From Pteria penguin (lineage: Eukaryota; Mollusca; Bivalvia; Pterioida; Pteriidae), in assembly GCA_035048485.1 (NCBI GenBank), contig CM068581.1, positions 61,228,893 to 61,292,892 of the forward strand: a DNA stretch of 64,000 bases, given 5' to 3'. Shown piece by piece: positions 1 through 12,365 of this stretch. How positions within the stretch are numbered: position 1 is the first letter of the stretch; every line of letters begins with the position of its first letter. The translations under genes were made by a program, and so were the position numbers. The notes under the pieces were generated by a model. The model worked only from the letters and a program-made list of their open reading frames with translations. It was not told the DNA's origin and did not search any database.

Positions 1-329
1 TAAAAACAAAAATGTTTTGAATATAAATCGATTTGAATATCTGCTTGATATTGTGTTGTTGCGGTAACTTTCATGCTATCGGCGAGACAAATTACTCAAC
101 TATAACGTAATACTACTCACCCGTGCGCTTTTCAAAAAGTACTCGACCACGTGCTCTACATTGAGTCTTTTGTTCAGAAATAACGTATACTGGTACCTAG
201 TGCCTTTATCTATCCTGATTTCAAACTTTGCTTCATTAAAACTAACGCGTGAAATGCCGAGACTCTGAGCAACGCGTAACGTCAAGACGTTTTCATAAGG
301 CAACGTCATCTACCTGACAGGTTTGCGAC

Positions 330-860
330 AGCCGTAAGCACGTCAAGAGATGTGATAGGTCGTCACTGTAGGCAAATCCACCCCAGGACAGTAAGCCGAG
401 GATTGAAAGAGCAAGGTTTGCAAACTGCATAATTGCGCGTGACAAATTTGGCGGTGGTGGCGTCATGGTTTGGGGAGCCTTCCATAAACATTTCAAGTCA
501 TCACTGGTTATTTTGAGGAACACTCTTACTGCGAGGCGCTACATCCTGCCATTAATTCAACGTCATCAAACTGTCAACAATTCGTTGACGTTTCAACAAG
601 ACGCACACGGCTAGAGTCACCTTAAACTTTCTAAACATTCAGGGAATTAATGTAATGGATTTCCCAGCACGTTCACCCTACCTCAATCCTATAGAGCACA
701 TGTGGGATGGGTAGGGAGACGCTTACGTAAACGTCACCGTCAACCAAGAACTGTGGATGAGTTGGCACGAACTCTCTAAGAAGAGTGGAATAATATTCCT
801 ATGAGAAAAATTCTAACTTTATGTCAACCCATGCGGTCCAGATTGCTTGCATGCGTTAAA
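330..860 (+). pseudogene. Tc1-like transposase remnant
   Basis: Conceptual translation in shifting plus-strand frames gives pieces typical of a Tc1/mariner transposase. A helix-turn-helix-like piece (HPRTVSRGLKEQGL) lies near 390-430. A GGGGVMVWGAF block follows near 450-480, then FQQDAHTA (second catalytic Asp at about 600-602) and SPYLNPIEHMW (third acidic residue) at about 670-710. The part between the DNA-binding region and the catalytic core is much shorter than normal, and several stops and frame changes interrupt it, so it is dead. I did not find terminal inverted repeats with confidence. The family assignment is strong because the spacing of the QD and NPIE blocks is characteristic. 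Confidence 0.8.
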
Positions 861-904
861 GCAAACGGGGAGGGGGGACATACTCGTTACTAAACAAAAC
901 GCAT

Positions 905-1739
905 GAAATTTTGGACGTGATATACATAACATAAATCATTTTTAAAAGAAGCGTGTGATAGTATCAATCATATTGTCAAATATAATTCAAATTTTCGAAA
1001 TAAATCAAGTTTGATGCAATTATTTACCCTAGTTGCTGATTAAACTAGTATAATGATATTAGATAGGCGTTTTTAAAGTCCCTGAGTATAAATCGATTTC
1101 CCGATGTACACTTATACTCAGAGTCCCCATAAGTCATATCCTACTATTATTACTGTCATACTCCACGAAGCCACCTGGTGAAACAAATGTTATATATCAA
1201 GAATAATCGACGTACAATACAACTAGTAAGAGTTTACTACAGTCTATCATAGCAGAGTCTATTGACCATGGTTAAGAGTTCACATGAAACTTAAATAATA
1301 GAGTCATTCGATCACACTGACCACTACAGGTACACAGCTTTCGGTAGATCAATGGGTGGATCCAGAGGTGGCGTTCCTGAAGTAACGACGGTCTATAGGT
1401 AGCGTCTCCATAGGTAGCGTAATGCCCCGCTTCTTTACATTATGAACAGATACTGAATAAACAACGAAGTACCGATCAGTTATCCAGGTTTGAAGTCTAA
1501 AGTGGGGGAGGTTAAATTATTGAATTGTCCCATACAAACCGTTGCCGGGGTAAGACCAGGTGCCCGGAGTGAAACCAGGTGCCCGAGGTGAGACCAGGTG
1601 CAGGGGAGAGTGAGGGTCTCCTGCTTGCATAAAACACTCGTGACAAGTCATATAGAAACATGTCGATGAAGGTCCCAATGCACACAGAAATGTACATAAA
1701 TGGCGAATGTGACGTCATAATAGGTATATGTCGATCAGT
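905..1739. other. intergenic stretch, no feature recognised
   Basis: AT-rich sequence with short direct repeats around 1545-1605 (a GGTGCCCGGAGTGAAACCA-type unit repeated about three times). I see no convincing coding region. Confidence 0.4.
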
Positions 1740-2563
1740 CATTCAATCGCCCTCCAGAGCGTTATAGATCATTCTGCAAAATGGGATCTCATATACTCTT
1801 ATGAGATCACCGTAGCGACCGTAGAATTTCCTCAGTGACGATTTCAGGCCATCTACATGTGTCAAGGAGATGCACTGCGTAAACTTCTCTCTCTCCTGAA
1901 CTGATTGCATTCAAAGGTCGCGCGGGTTTTGATGGTGCCGGCTAGCGAAAAGTATTTAATATAGTACTAAACAAATTGACCAATGAGATTAAGTCTGACT
2001 TAGCCAACTTTAATACGAAGAAAAACAATAATAATGGTAACAATCGCCTGCTCTTTTTATCGTAAAATTTATGAAGCGTTTTCTGTAGACAGCTGAAAAG
2101 ATATTCAATCCAAAGGCACAGAGGCTTTAATGAAAGGGAAAGACACTTTCATTTTGTCGATCACATGCGCTAGATCTATTATTTTCGTTTTGCCACACGA
2201 TTTACTTCAAGACTTCTGATTCGTTCATGTACCGAGCAAGTGTACCAATCACGAATTGGCCCACGATCTAGGAATGCAATCAGTCAAGGGGAGAGAGAAG
2301 TTTACGTAGCACATCCCCTTGACTCGTGAAGATGATTTCAGGCGTTCTATATCATAACCCTGAACGAAAAGCTTATCGGTCAGCCGTTTAGCCCTTGTGA
2401 CAAAACCGTTGTATTTCGAGCATGTACTGGCGTACCATATAAGCTGAGATACAAAAACGCCATAGACAGGAGAGGAAGGAATGTTGCTAAAATAAAAAGT
2501 GAGTAAATTTCTAAAGAGACACATTACTTTGCAAATGGAATGAGGTGCACGTATGTTTATCAT
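1740..2563 (-). pseudogene. LINE reverse-transcriptase C-terminal fragment
   Basis: The minus-strand frame from 2563 down reads through NIPSSPVYGVFVSQLIWYAS and then CSKYNGF...LTDKLFVQGY. This pattern (YGVYVSQLIRYAR...LT.KLL.QGY) is well known at the end of reverse transcriptases of invertebrate non-LTR elements. A second block at about 1910-1740 (minus) reads GLKSSLRKFYGRYGDLI, the segment that normally follows. Between the two lies an inverted copy of the same sequence (about 2272-2345), which shows local rearrangement. Stops and frame changes mean it is not functional. The exact clade cannot be named from this fragment. Confidence 0.65.
1852..2345. repeat. imperfect inverted repeat inside the LINE fragment
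   Basis: The sequence at about 2272-2345 (GAATGCAATCAGTCAAGGGG and onward) matches the reverse complement of about 1845-1917 at roughly three bases in four over some 75 bp. Part of the retroelement end has been duplicated in inverted orientation, or two copies inserted head to head. Confidence 0.6.
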
Positions 2564-2583
2564 GTCCTTCTTAGCTGTTCTCC

Positions 2584-2799
2584 AGGAGTGAGTTTAACTA
2601 AAGGTAGTAAGCCCAAACGTAGACGTAAAGGTAAACTTTGCTATGAAATATTGGTCTCCTCCCTAAAGAGTTCCAAACGTAACATACACCGTTTATAACA
2701 TTTATCAATGTAATTACGCATGAACATAGACTTCAAGAAAAATTCAATTGACGTGTACGTAAAGTTAGACGTAAAGACCCTTAGTAAAACTCACTCCAG
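2584..2799. mobile_element. MITE with terminal inverted repeats
   Basis: The left end GGAGTGAGTTTAACTAAAGG is mirrored at the right end, whose reverse complement reads GGAGTGAGTTTTACTAAGGG. The body is about 216 bp and non-coding. I could not fix a target-site duplication, so the superfamily is open. It abuts the LINE fragment. Confidence 0.6.
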
Positions 2800-3580
2800 A
2801 TGTGTAGATCTATATAAATGTAATAGGCTAGTAGATTAAAACATACAATGTATTATTTTATCTCTAGTCATCTAGATTATTTATCAAGCAAGTTTGCATA
2901 ATTATGTCATCCCTCTTCTTGAAAAATGTTCTGTTCCTTATACATACCAGGGGCAGATCTAGCTTTTGGAATTAAAGGTGAAAGGCGAGGGGTCTGGAGA
3001 CCGCCAACGTCCCCAGCTGGTCCAGGGCTGAACCCTTCGGATGTTGTTGCTATTTGACGGTTTTGGCGCAATTTCACACTCTCAAGTCAGTATAGTAGCT
3101 GCAGGATAATCAAAACATATGTTACGTTATTCATGTCTCCTATACCTTGTTACTATGGTTGTACCTGTTGTGGATTTTGTCATACTGTTACAGCTATGCT
3201 CAGATCTGATTTGCGAATAAATCCGACTCTGCTGCACATCGCAAAATCCGCCGTAATCTCTTGCCCCCTTTCACGCACATTATTTCTGGTGGACAGTACA
3301 GAGGCATCTATAGGCGGAAAATGTTTAGGTAACCATATAGTTTTAGTCAAGAAAGGGAATTCGTTGGGGTTTAAGTCCTAAACTTGGCCAAATTCAATTA
3401 TTTTAGGTAAAATTGCGACCAGGTACTTATTTTCAGTAAGGAAAGGGAATTCGTTGGAGTTAAAGTCCTAAACAACCAAATTCTATGATTTCACGTATAT
3501 TGTAAAGGCATCAGTCATCAGTGACTGACACTTTGCAGAGAGATTTATACCTTTTACAACAGACTCGTTATGTATCTTTA
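2800..3580. other. intergenic stretch, no gene recognised
   Basis: Near 2950-3000 there is a degraded end of a common invertebrate MITE type (AGGGGCAGATCTAGC). Two near-identical short segments (AAGAAAGGGAATTCGTTGGGG-like, near 3350 and 3440) form a local direct repeat about 90 bp apart. An open frame at 3133-3381 has no recognisable domain and I do not call it a gene. Confidence 0.4.
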
Positions 3581-3584
3581 CATG

Positions 3585-3692
3585 TCATGCCTAACATGAC
3601 ACGGAGCCTAGGTTTACAGTGTCCACGGCAGTAGTCGAACCCAGAACCTCACAGTCATGAGCCGACAATTTCATCCACACCGGCTTCGAGTA
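3585..3692 (-). mobile_element. partial SINE (tRNA-like head)
   Basis: The minus strand shows a tRNA-like start (GCCGGTGTGGAT...), a B-box-like GGTTCGACTAC and then ACCTAGGCTCCGTGTCATG. The last piece corresponds to the conserved central part of the full SINE at 57843-58119. This copy is 3'-truncated and diverged. Confidence 0.55.
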
Positions 3693-4033
3693 TATTTAAT
3701 TTGTTCTGTCTGTTATTAATGAAATGCATGATGTTTTTCCCGGCATAGACTTAATGGTCATATATTTTTGATTGCAAAGCTTATGATTTCCATTTGAAGA
3801 ATACATGTTTTCAAAGTGCCAAAGCTATTGACAAAATCAACTGCCACCAAAAAGGCCCGGAAAGAATCGGTTAACTTCATTAAGTTGCAAAACGAAATTC
3901 AAGAGACTTTTCTTGATCATCAGTGTAAATCATCAGCGCTTCACTATAGGCTATATACCACGTGACTATATACCCACATAGAATGGTAAGGGCATGTCTA
4001 TGGATAAAGTTACAACCCTGTTTATCTATGACT

Positions 4034-4102
4034 TCAATAAAAGACAATAGAGAGGACCCAAACAAAAAAAAAAAAAATAAATAAATAAATAAATAAATAA
4101 AA
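4034..4102 (+). repeat. poly-A/(AAAT)n tail preceded by AATAAA
   Basis: An AATAAA at about 4034 is followed about 25 bases later by a run of A and then a TAAA-type tetranucleotide run ending near 4102. This looks like the 3' end of a retroposed sequence. No matching body was recognised upstream. Confidence 0.5.
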
Positions 4103-5943
4103 ATCGGCAAGACACATCAGCTCTGTTACATTTGTATGTGCAGTGTGATCTTTTCACTACATTATTTTCAAAATATCGTTTGAGTACATGGCCAGTTCTT
4201 ATGGGTGCAAGACCATTGAAGTTAGGTAAGCCTTTCGGAAAAAAAAAATTATACACGTCATAAATCGATATACTCCAATTTTTGTTATACTACGGGTTAT
4301 CGTCATTACGTCGTACCGTTCACCCAGAACACTTGGCTCTTTTTTCTTTATTACCTAGGTCAACTTTCATTTTCGTCCAAATAGGGAATATCAAGTGAAC
4401 ATCTTCATATGTTTAAATCTTTCACGCCTTGTACAGCAAGAGATAGTTCGCTCTCAAGTGCCACACTCCGTAACTATGTTGAACGCTTTTGAGCAACGTT
4501 TGGGATGGATAAATTTGAAATAAAAGAAATTTTCCGCATAAACATGTATAAAAAGAATTCTGTGTTCATGAAAATATGTAAAGGACTGGGGACAACACGC
4601 CCGAGTGGGCCTATAACGATCACCTGAACACAGGATGAAAACATCAACACTTGCAAGCGACCATGAGTACTTCATTCCCACAAAGTTTCATCAAAATCCT
4701 TCCGATGGTTCTGCAGAAAAAGTTGAAATCGTGGAACCCCCCCCCCCTTTTCTTCAACCGACTTAAAAATTCATAAAAAATATTGACACATCTACGTTCC
4801 TTACCATAACTATGATTAAAAGAAACCAATTTAAAGCAACAGTATCAGCTAATTTAAATTACACTTTTCTGCATTGAAATCAGTAAGTCCAAAAAGATGT
4901 TGAGAAAACGTAAAAACTTTGATTTTGAATAACTTCAACTTAAATGAATGTTGAAATACCCAATACATTAAAAATTTTCTCAGAGCTGTACATGAAGCAT
5001 TGAATATCAAATAATTGTTTCCGAAAATAAAAGGAAAATCAATGACATGCAATTAAATCATTGTAATGTATTATTAGTTAGAAAACTAAAAACTAATCTT
5101 TCAATGGAGCATTCAGACTATCAGATAGGTGGTTTAAAGAATAAACTAGAGTTTTATTGGAAATGAACTAACTTGGAAAAATTCTAAGTAAGTTATCTTC
5201 AGAAATAATTGTATTTCAATGAAAACTGAATAGACAGAAAGTTTGCAATAAGTGATGAATAGAAAAAATCAATTTTTTGGGGTCAATGAGTATCTTTATC
5301 CTCCACCACTAATAACACTGGCCACCACTATATAGGTGAAATAATCTGTAGTTGGTGTTAAGTTACTGAAGAAGAAACAAACTACAATTTGTAATGACAT
5401 TAATTTTGTCTGTAAAATACCTTTTACAATGGGCTGTATAATTAAGAGAAACATTTTCTGTAAAATTTCACAGGAGAAGTGCATGGAGAAATACATTACA
5501 GTATGTCATTCAGAAACAAATTTAATACATATTTATGCATGAAAAAAGTACAATTTCCAACATGTTATTTACAATGTTCATTTATAACAAATCAACTATA
5601 TCCAATCTATCACAAGCACTGATATACTTGGAGAATTGATACATACATATATTTTACGTAAAACTTTTTTTTTTAATTTGAAGCTGCATGTCTTACAGTA
5701 ATTGTTTAAATGTGGTACTGGACATAATCTGTCAATATTATGAATTATACTTACAATGATCACATTAGTATAAATTCTACATTTAAATATATATTGGTAG
5801 AACACATTAAAGAAAAAAGTCTAAGAAACCGGCTGTGCTTGGTGCCTCTTCCATCAGGATGATTAGAACAAAGACAGATTGCCAAATGAATCTTCTTATA
5901 GTATGGTGTTAGGCTGACCACACATTTCAATACTTTGATACCA
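4103..5943. other. AT-rich intergenic stretch and CFAP53 3' flank
   Basis: No coding region, RNA gene or repeat unit was recognised. The part just below 5944 should hold the CFAP53 3' UTR. I could not pick one polyadenylation signal with confidence on the minus strand. Confidence 0.4.
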
Positions 5944-8900
5944 TCAATGTCTATTCTGCAGGACCCGCCTCATGGGATGTGGTTTCTCATATTCAGGGTC
6001 ATCCAGGCATTCCTTCAACTTCAGTTGATATTCCCTCTCTGCTTGCATGCCAAGCAGAAATTCCTCTTCATTTTGATGTCTTTCTAGCTCTCTTAATTTG
6101 TGGTTATACTCAATCTGACCCTCCAGATCACGTTGGTAAGTAGCATTTTTCTCCCACATTTTGTAAGCCTGTTTTTCCTCCAGAATTCTATTTTTTTCTA
6201 TGGTTTCTATGAGCTGTAATCTCTCCCTCTCAGCTTCTCTCTGTCTCTCATCATTTTTCAACACTGCAAAACATTTCAATATTGATTACTGTACTGGCCA
6301 GTTTCAATTATATTTACCTTATGTATATACAACTGAGTTACCTGAGTAAATATAATATATTTATTCCTTTTCATACTTACGTCTTTCTTGGATCTGTTGA
6401 TTTCTAACTACTAATACATCCTGTAGTAATTTTTTACGGGCTTGTCGTTCTAGTTGCCATTGGTGAAGTCGTTTTTGCCACATCTTTTCCACTTCCTCAT
6501 TGACCAGACGTTCAAGGTCACGTTCTTTTATCCTCTCCTCTTCCATAAGGTGTTTGAGATATTCTCTATACCTACGATCTTCTTCACGTAACTCTCGCTG
6601 TTAATTTGAAAGAATTAAGTTATTAGTTAATATAAAATAAGAAAGAATATATTAATATAATGCTACAAAATATAATTATATGTTGTCACATATCTTATAT
6701 TGCTATATGTATTTACATACAATGGTAATTCTTTTCAGTGTTCAAAGCTAGAAATTCTTATACTTGTCACATTAGAAAATGAAAATGATTATTCTTTAAA
6801 GTTGATATTAAGTTTTGTGTGGGATCAATAATTAAGCAGATTATTTGTGATAATCTGTCACAGGGTTAATAAACCAATTTATAAAACTTGAATTATAAAT
6901 GTGTTATAAATTATGGCATTTTCAATTTTTACAATTTCAAAAATATATGGTTTATTTTGTTCCAAAAATTAGCATTTTTCCAGATGATAATTGTAATTAT
7001 ATGCCATTGAAAATGATATCATAAATATGGTAACTCATTATATATATGGGTTTAAAATAAATTTATACCAAAAATGTATCACTTATGTGGTGCTTTTTGC
7101 TTAATTTTCAGTATTTTTTGTTTAATTTCAATTGGTTTTGCTCCTAAACTCCCAAACACCTCAACTACTAAACTGCTTATTAATTTCTAACATTGCACAT
7201 TTTGTAAGATATTCAATAAACTAATATAGAAAACTAGAATACTGACAAAGGCAGAAAGGATGCCGTAAAAAAATAATAGGCTTTCCGTCAATGTTGGGAA
7301 AATAGTTCCCAAGTGCCATAACACTATAACAATTACAAATCCAAAAAATGTTACAAATTAAAAAAATCTGAAGATAAAATGGGCCGTCTTCCTAATAATC
7401 CTAATGTATTGCAAAGTAGATTTCTACAAAAGTCTTTTTAAATAATCTGACATTTTCTAATGTATTATCAAAATTTATTGCTGGTATTAGACAGTGCTGT
7501 AATCCTGTTATTATAGGGGGGTTGGGATTTGGGTTGGGTTGGTAACAGGGGTTACTGGAGGATAAATGTCTAACAGATACAACTCCAAAAACTATAATCT
7601 CATTATTATATTAGTACATACATATATGTGATACATTGAAATTGAATAATAACTTAACAAACCTTTCTTTGAAGTTGTTCCATGGCTTCGTTTCTTGATT
7701 CCTCAAGCAGCTGTTCTAGAATCTTAAGATCAAAGGCTAACTGTTCTTGCTCAGCCTTAGCTTTCTTCTTCATTTTGATCTTGAGAGAAAGGTCCAGTAA
7801 ATCCCTGGTCTCTTGCTGATTTCTTAGTTTCTCTTCATAGGCTCTCTGTTCCTCCAATCGGCGCAGTGCGTTCTGTTCTTTCTACATTAAAATATTCAAG
7901 AAGTTTTTGTGAATTTTTAACACAGTGGAATGAAAATTCACACTTATAGTGTCAGAAATATCATATTACAGAGTAAACACTTATAACTGCTGCATGCTAA
8001 CAGAATGAATTATATCTGACAATTTCAAATATGATAATAATAGACTTTGCAATATAATAAAATGGGATAGGTATGATATAAATTTGTTTATAATAGCTAT
8101 CTACCAGAAGCTGAGCTTCCTCCTCCTTCAGCCTTACTGCTTCCTCCTTCTGTTCCTCCAATGCTGCCATTTGTTTCCTGAGGACACCCAGCACTTCTTG
8201 GTTTCTCTCGTGAGCAGCAGCTGCATCTCTTTCTTCACGTGCAGCTTTGGCTAGCCTGTAATAAGTATATCATGTATTATTCTTTAGATTTTTATCTGTT
8301 AAACTATGTCATATTAGTTAATACATACAAACATGTGTTTACAATTGTACCTGAAACTTGCATGCTTTCTAATGAGATCTTTAACTTACATGTCTTGTTC
8401 CCATAGTTTGGCATACATAGCTTCTTCTTCTTGTTTATCTCTCTTCATCTCATCTTTCATTCTTAGCTGTTCAAGCCTCTCTACACAAACCTCATCTTGT
8501 TGGCGCTTTGACAGTGTTGACCTCAATTCTTCGCACTGATTTCTGTAAAAAATATAAATTCTAATGATGAATTCTATTAGCTAATTTAATTTTGTAAAAA
8601 AAAAATCAGGGTCCAACATCAACTGTCAAAAATAGGGCACTGCTAAACTGCTTGAGGTGCATGATATGCCCACATTTTGACATGATTTTCTACCCCCAGG
8701 GCCAGACCACAGTTTAAAACCCACTCTGCTGCCAGTATGTGCATTTGAACTTCAAGATAGATTCAAATTCATATAACCACCACCAAATCATTTGCTTCTG
8801 TCATGGTTAAGGAAAACATAAGTCTGGACAGGGTTTTTTTTTTTTAAATGCAGCCCATTTTTTCCATAGCCCAGGGGCCAGACCAAAATTTAATTTTATT

Positions 8901-11900
8901 CAGGTGCACAACTTCAAGTTAAACCCTTTCATATACCACAACCAAAGTATCATCTGCTTCTGTCTTAATTAAGGAGAAGAAGCTTGGACAAGTTTTTTTC
9001 AACTGCTGCACCCATTTTTCCCTACCCCAGGGGCCAGACCCCAGTTTAAAACCCAGTTGCACAACTTCAAGTCAGACCCTTTCAAAAACATTTGTGGCTG
9101 TCATGGTGAATGAGGAAAAGCAGTGTCAGACAAGATTGTGGAGACAGATTACAGATGGATGGACAGCAACAGTGGTATAGCATGCACCCACATTTCAATG
9201 TGGGCATATAAAAAGACATTCATGATATAATCATTTTACAACAGAAGAGCACTGATTCACTGGCTCTTACCTGAACTGCTGATCATATTTTTCTTGCACA
9301 AACTTCAGTCTTTCTTCTTCACGTTTATCTTTAAGGAATTTTGCTCGATCTCTCATTTTAGCCTGTCTCTCTATTGTTGTCTCCTCCATGGATTCCATTT
9401 CTTGCAAATAGGTTGCTTCTTCTTCCATGAGCATTGTTCTTAATCTAAACAAATTTAAGATCAATTAAATATAGACTTAAATCAATGTTTCTTAATTTAA
9501 TCACAGTATATGATAATTAGCAGTGTAACAATGTATAAAAATATTAAAGCTATAAATTATTGTTATGTAATATAAAGAATCTAGAAATAATCATGAATAA
9601 AATAAAATTTGGTGGACTGAATTATCTCCACTTGGTTGATTAACTTAATTGGTAAAGTATCAACATGGGAAGATTTTACATTTAAAGCACAGTTGGGTGT
9701 GTCTCAGTCCCTGATTAATCTCATTATCATTTATTCGACTGCCCCTTAAAATAATAGGACCTAACAAAATATAGTATGAGTATTATTGGATTGTTTAGTG
9801 CATTTCTCATGAAAGCTCAAAGTATTAGGGAAGGACTATGGTAATATTACATGGTTATCAACTAATGGCTGCATGACCATATTGAATCGACCGCATTACG
9901 CTAAGGGTAAATCCTGTAGACATTCTTATTCTGATCCATCAATTTTTTCACTAATTATACTGCTTAGTGTATCTGCATTTCATTTATTTATAAAAAGTAA
10001 GAGACTTTACTCAGACAGGAAGGAATGGACAATGGTAATATTACTTGGTTATCAGGTGATAGCTGATGATTTTTTTAATCTGGCCATCACGTTAAAGGGG
10101 AAATCCTGTTGTTACAGTATTAAATTATTCTGATCCATCAATTTTTTGCTTATGCTGCTTAGTATATATGCATTATATCTATTTATAAAATAATTATGAG
10201 GATTACTCTTACTTCTAAGGCCAAACAAAAAATATGCATGTTTCCTGTAACAAGCTGAAAGAATCAGGCTTAACTGGTATATAGGTCAGCAATTTTCTTT
10301 TGTAATATTTTGTTTACTACTGAATCAAATTGTTAGATGGCAACTTAAGCTTACATGTAACAATGCATTTGGACCGTGCAGTCATGAGTGAAAATTACTT
10401 ATTTTTTGTCCATTATTTAACAATTATCCCAGTGGATATCAAAATCTACATTTTAAGGCAAATATTCAATATTGGAATAATTTTCTACTGCATAAAAGTG
10501 TAATGAAAATGTCGGGGTCAGGGCCAAAAATTAGGGTCAGTTGACTCGGCTGGGTTACAGGAAACAAGCACAATTTTCTTTTGACCTAACTGCATAGTTA
10601 CATTGTTTTGATTTCAAATTTTGTAAATCCTCAGTGGATAAAATTTTCTGTATCAACATAATTTATTCAGTATCAGTAGATATATTAATAGCAAGCCAAG
10701 ATGACACTGGTTTGTAGCTGCTTGAGATTTTAATCAGGACATTTGTAATATCATGCTTAGCCTCTGAGTCATAGACTGATATATTTAGGATTGACAGATC
10801 AGTCCATATGGACTAATATCTATATCTTTTGGTACATTATTAAAAGAATGTTTTAGGAAATTCTTAGATGGACTTTCCTTCAATTTATGACTCTTCCTGC
10901 AAATAAATATGGCCCAATGTCATTTACTTACATTTGGAAGTCAGGTAAAAGACAGCCTATTTTAAATGTATAAACCTCAGGTAATATGGAATGGTCATTT
11001 AAGGAGCTGTTTTGCCAAATTTAGTGCAAAAAGTTTGAATAAAATCATTGAAATGTGACTTTTATTTCTAATATATATAATAACATGTTCCATAACAAAA
11101 CAAATAATTTAATTATGGAGAAGAACATACTAAACAGCTGTATAGGCTAAAAAAGTCAATCTGTAAATTAAAAAAAAATTATGATGATTAAGTGAATGTG
11201 AAATCCTGTACTACAGTGTGAAATTGCCAACTTGGCAACTTTACATAATATAAAAATATCAAAGAAGTAAATGTGAAAAACAAATTATTTAACATCATTT
11301 ACCTCTGGCGACGCTCTTCCACTGTGAACTGATTTATTTGCATTAGACCATCTACACGTCGTTTCACAGTATTAAGCTTTATTTTTCGGTCAGTTGATCT
11401 CTCCCACTCATTTTTCAAGTCATTGAATTCCATATAATGTGTATTCTTTCTATAATTATCTAACATGTCTTCCTTCTTTCTTCTTTCCAAAATCAAATAC
11501 TCTGGGGGACGTATATTTGGGGGCCTTGCTTTCTGTAATATATAGATATACTGGAGTCTTGGTACTACATATTTTGAAAGAAAATAAGTAGAGCAAGAAA
11601 ATGTGCATTACTTCCAGACTTCTTCAGATTATCCTCAATTCTTTTATTTTCATGCCCAGCGGGAAAGGTGCCAATATTTTAGTGTATACTTATATATGAA
11701 ACTATTAAAAGTGTATATTTAAGTAAGAATTTCTATCCACTTCTGTATCACTGTTTTAATATATATATATATATCTCATTTGAGAGAAAATATTTGAAAT
11801 GTGTAATAATCTCTGTATTCAGTGATCAGTTTAACTGAAGTGTAATCAAACACTGAAAAACAGAAATTCTTACATAAATATACACTTTTAATAATTTCAT

Positions 11901-12038
11901 AACTACATACTAAAATATTACAAAATATGTATGAATAATAAATTAGAAAAACAAGTAAAGAAAACTTACAATAGCAACCGAATGAGGCGTAGGACCCGTG
12001 ACCTCCCTGGTCCTACGTGGTCTTTGTGATACCATCAT
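5944..12038 (-). CDS. CFAP53: cilia- and flagella-associated protein 53 (8 coding exons)
   Basis: Coding exons on the minus strand are 11970-12038, 11303-11532, 9271-9444, 8390-8542, 8105-8255, 7663-7881, 6381-6597 and 5944-6263. All introns are GT-AG and all phases join without a stop, giving 510 residues; I recall human CFAP53 as about 514. The protein is highly charged, Glu/Lys/Arg-rich coiled coil over nearly its whole length (trichohyalin/plectin-homology type). Family landmarks are an N-terminal REVTGPTP, EERLKFVQEKYDQQFR at about 142-158, MYAKLWEQD near 200 and a C-terminal HPMRRVL. Two ATG codons stand in tandem at the start and I use the first. The family is a microtubule inner protein of ciliary axonemes, needed for motile and nodal cilia and left-right asymmetry. 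It is transcribed away from SKA1. The function is taken from the family, not shown here. Confidence 0.93.
8610..9212 (-). mobile_element. pearl/Helentron-like element in a CFAP53 intron
   Basis: Three diverged copies of a core unit of about 160-190 bp lie in tandem. Each carries a CAGGGGCCAGACC-type start, near 8697, 8871 and 9027. A short GACAGATGGATGGACAG run follows (about 9143-9166), then a hairpin with perfect 8-bp arms, CCCACATT and AATGTGGG, at 9187-9204. Core tandem repeats next to a tetranucleotide run and a terminal hairpin match the published layout of bivalve pearl elements. The name is an inference from this architecture. Confidence 0.6.
9832..10190. repeat. two-copy tandem duplication (~195 bp) in CFAP53 intron
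   Basis: The segment starting at about 9838 (ATGGTAATATTACATGGTTA) recurs from about 10034 (ATGGTAATATTACTTGGTTA). Both continue through a matching GGTAAATCCTGT / GGGAAATCCTGT block and then TTCTGATCCATCAATTTTTT. The copies are clearly diverged, so the duplication is old. Confidence 0.7.
10217..10589. mobile_element. MITE in CFAP53 intron
   Basis: The left end (TGTTTCCTGTAAC at about 10239) and the reverse complement of the right end (TGTTTCCTGTAAC, ending about 10551) form inverted repeats. They extend outward through GGCCAAAC / GGTCAAAA for about 35 bp. The interior is about 300 bp and non-coding. No clear target-site duplication was fixed. Confidence 0.65.
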
Positions 12039-12039
12039 T

Positions 12040-12365
12040 TTGTACGATTTCAAAAGCTATCAACTTAGCAGTAAATAAATAAAAACAATTCTTCTTTTCA
12101 AAGATCAAACAAATAATCGTGTCCTTCGCACAGAAATAGGAGTAGGCCTGTCCTGTTTACATTATCCAAACCATCGATTCACTGCAGCCATGATTTGTGC
12201 AAAGTTGACATCGTTGCCAGGAAGTTTGTGTCCATTTGTAAAGGACAAAACCTATACGTTCCCGGATTTTTAGGCGGACATTTCGAATTTAAAATATTCA
12301 CATTCGTTGTATTTGTCATATTTTAACACAGCTGAGATCAGATATTACAAATTTATTATACTTAG
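12040..12365. promoter_or_regulatory. candidate bidirectional promoter, CFAP53 / SKA1
   Basis: The region lies between the CFAP53 start codon (12038, minus) and a strong splice-donor match for the plus strand (TTAG then GTAAGTG; GT at 12366). That donor would end a non-coding first exon of SKA1. The stretch is less AT-rich than its surroundings and holds few repeats. It contains TGTTTAC at 12154-12160 (GTAAACA on the other strand, the FOXJ1/forkhead core) and GTTGCC at 12213-12218 (an RFX X-box half-site followed by AGGAAG). Both factors are established activators of motile-cilium genes. Start sites are inferred. Confidence 0.5.

Noticed and set aside
8333..8539. Plus-strand frame of 68 codons
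   Set aside because: Shadow of CFAP53 exon 4 on the opposite strand.
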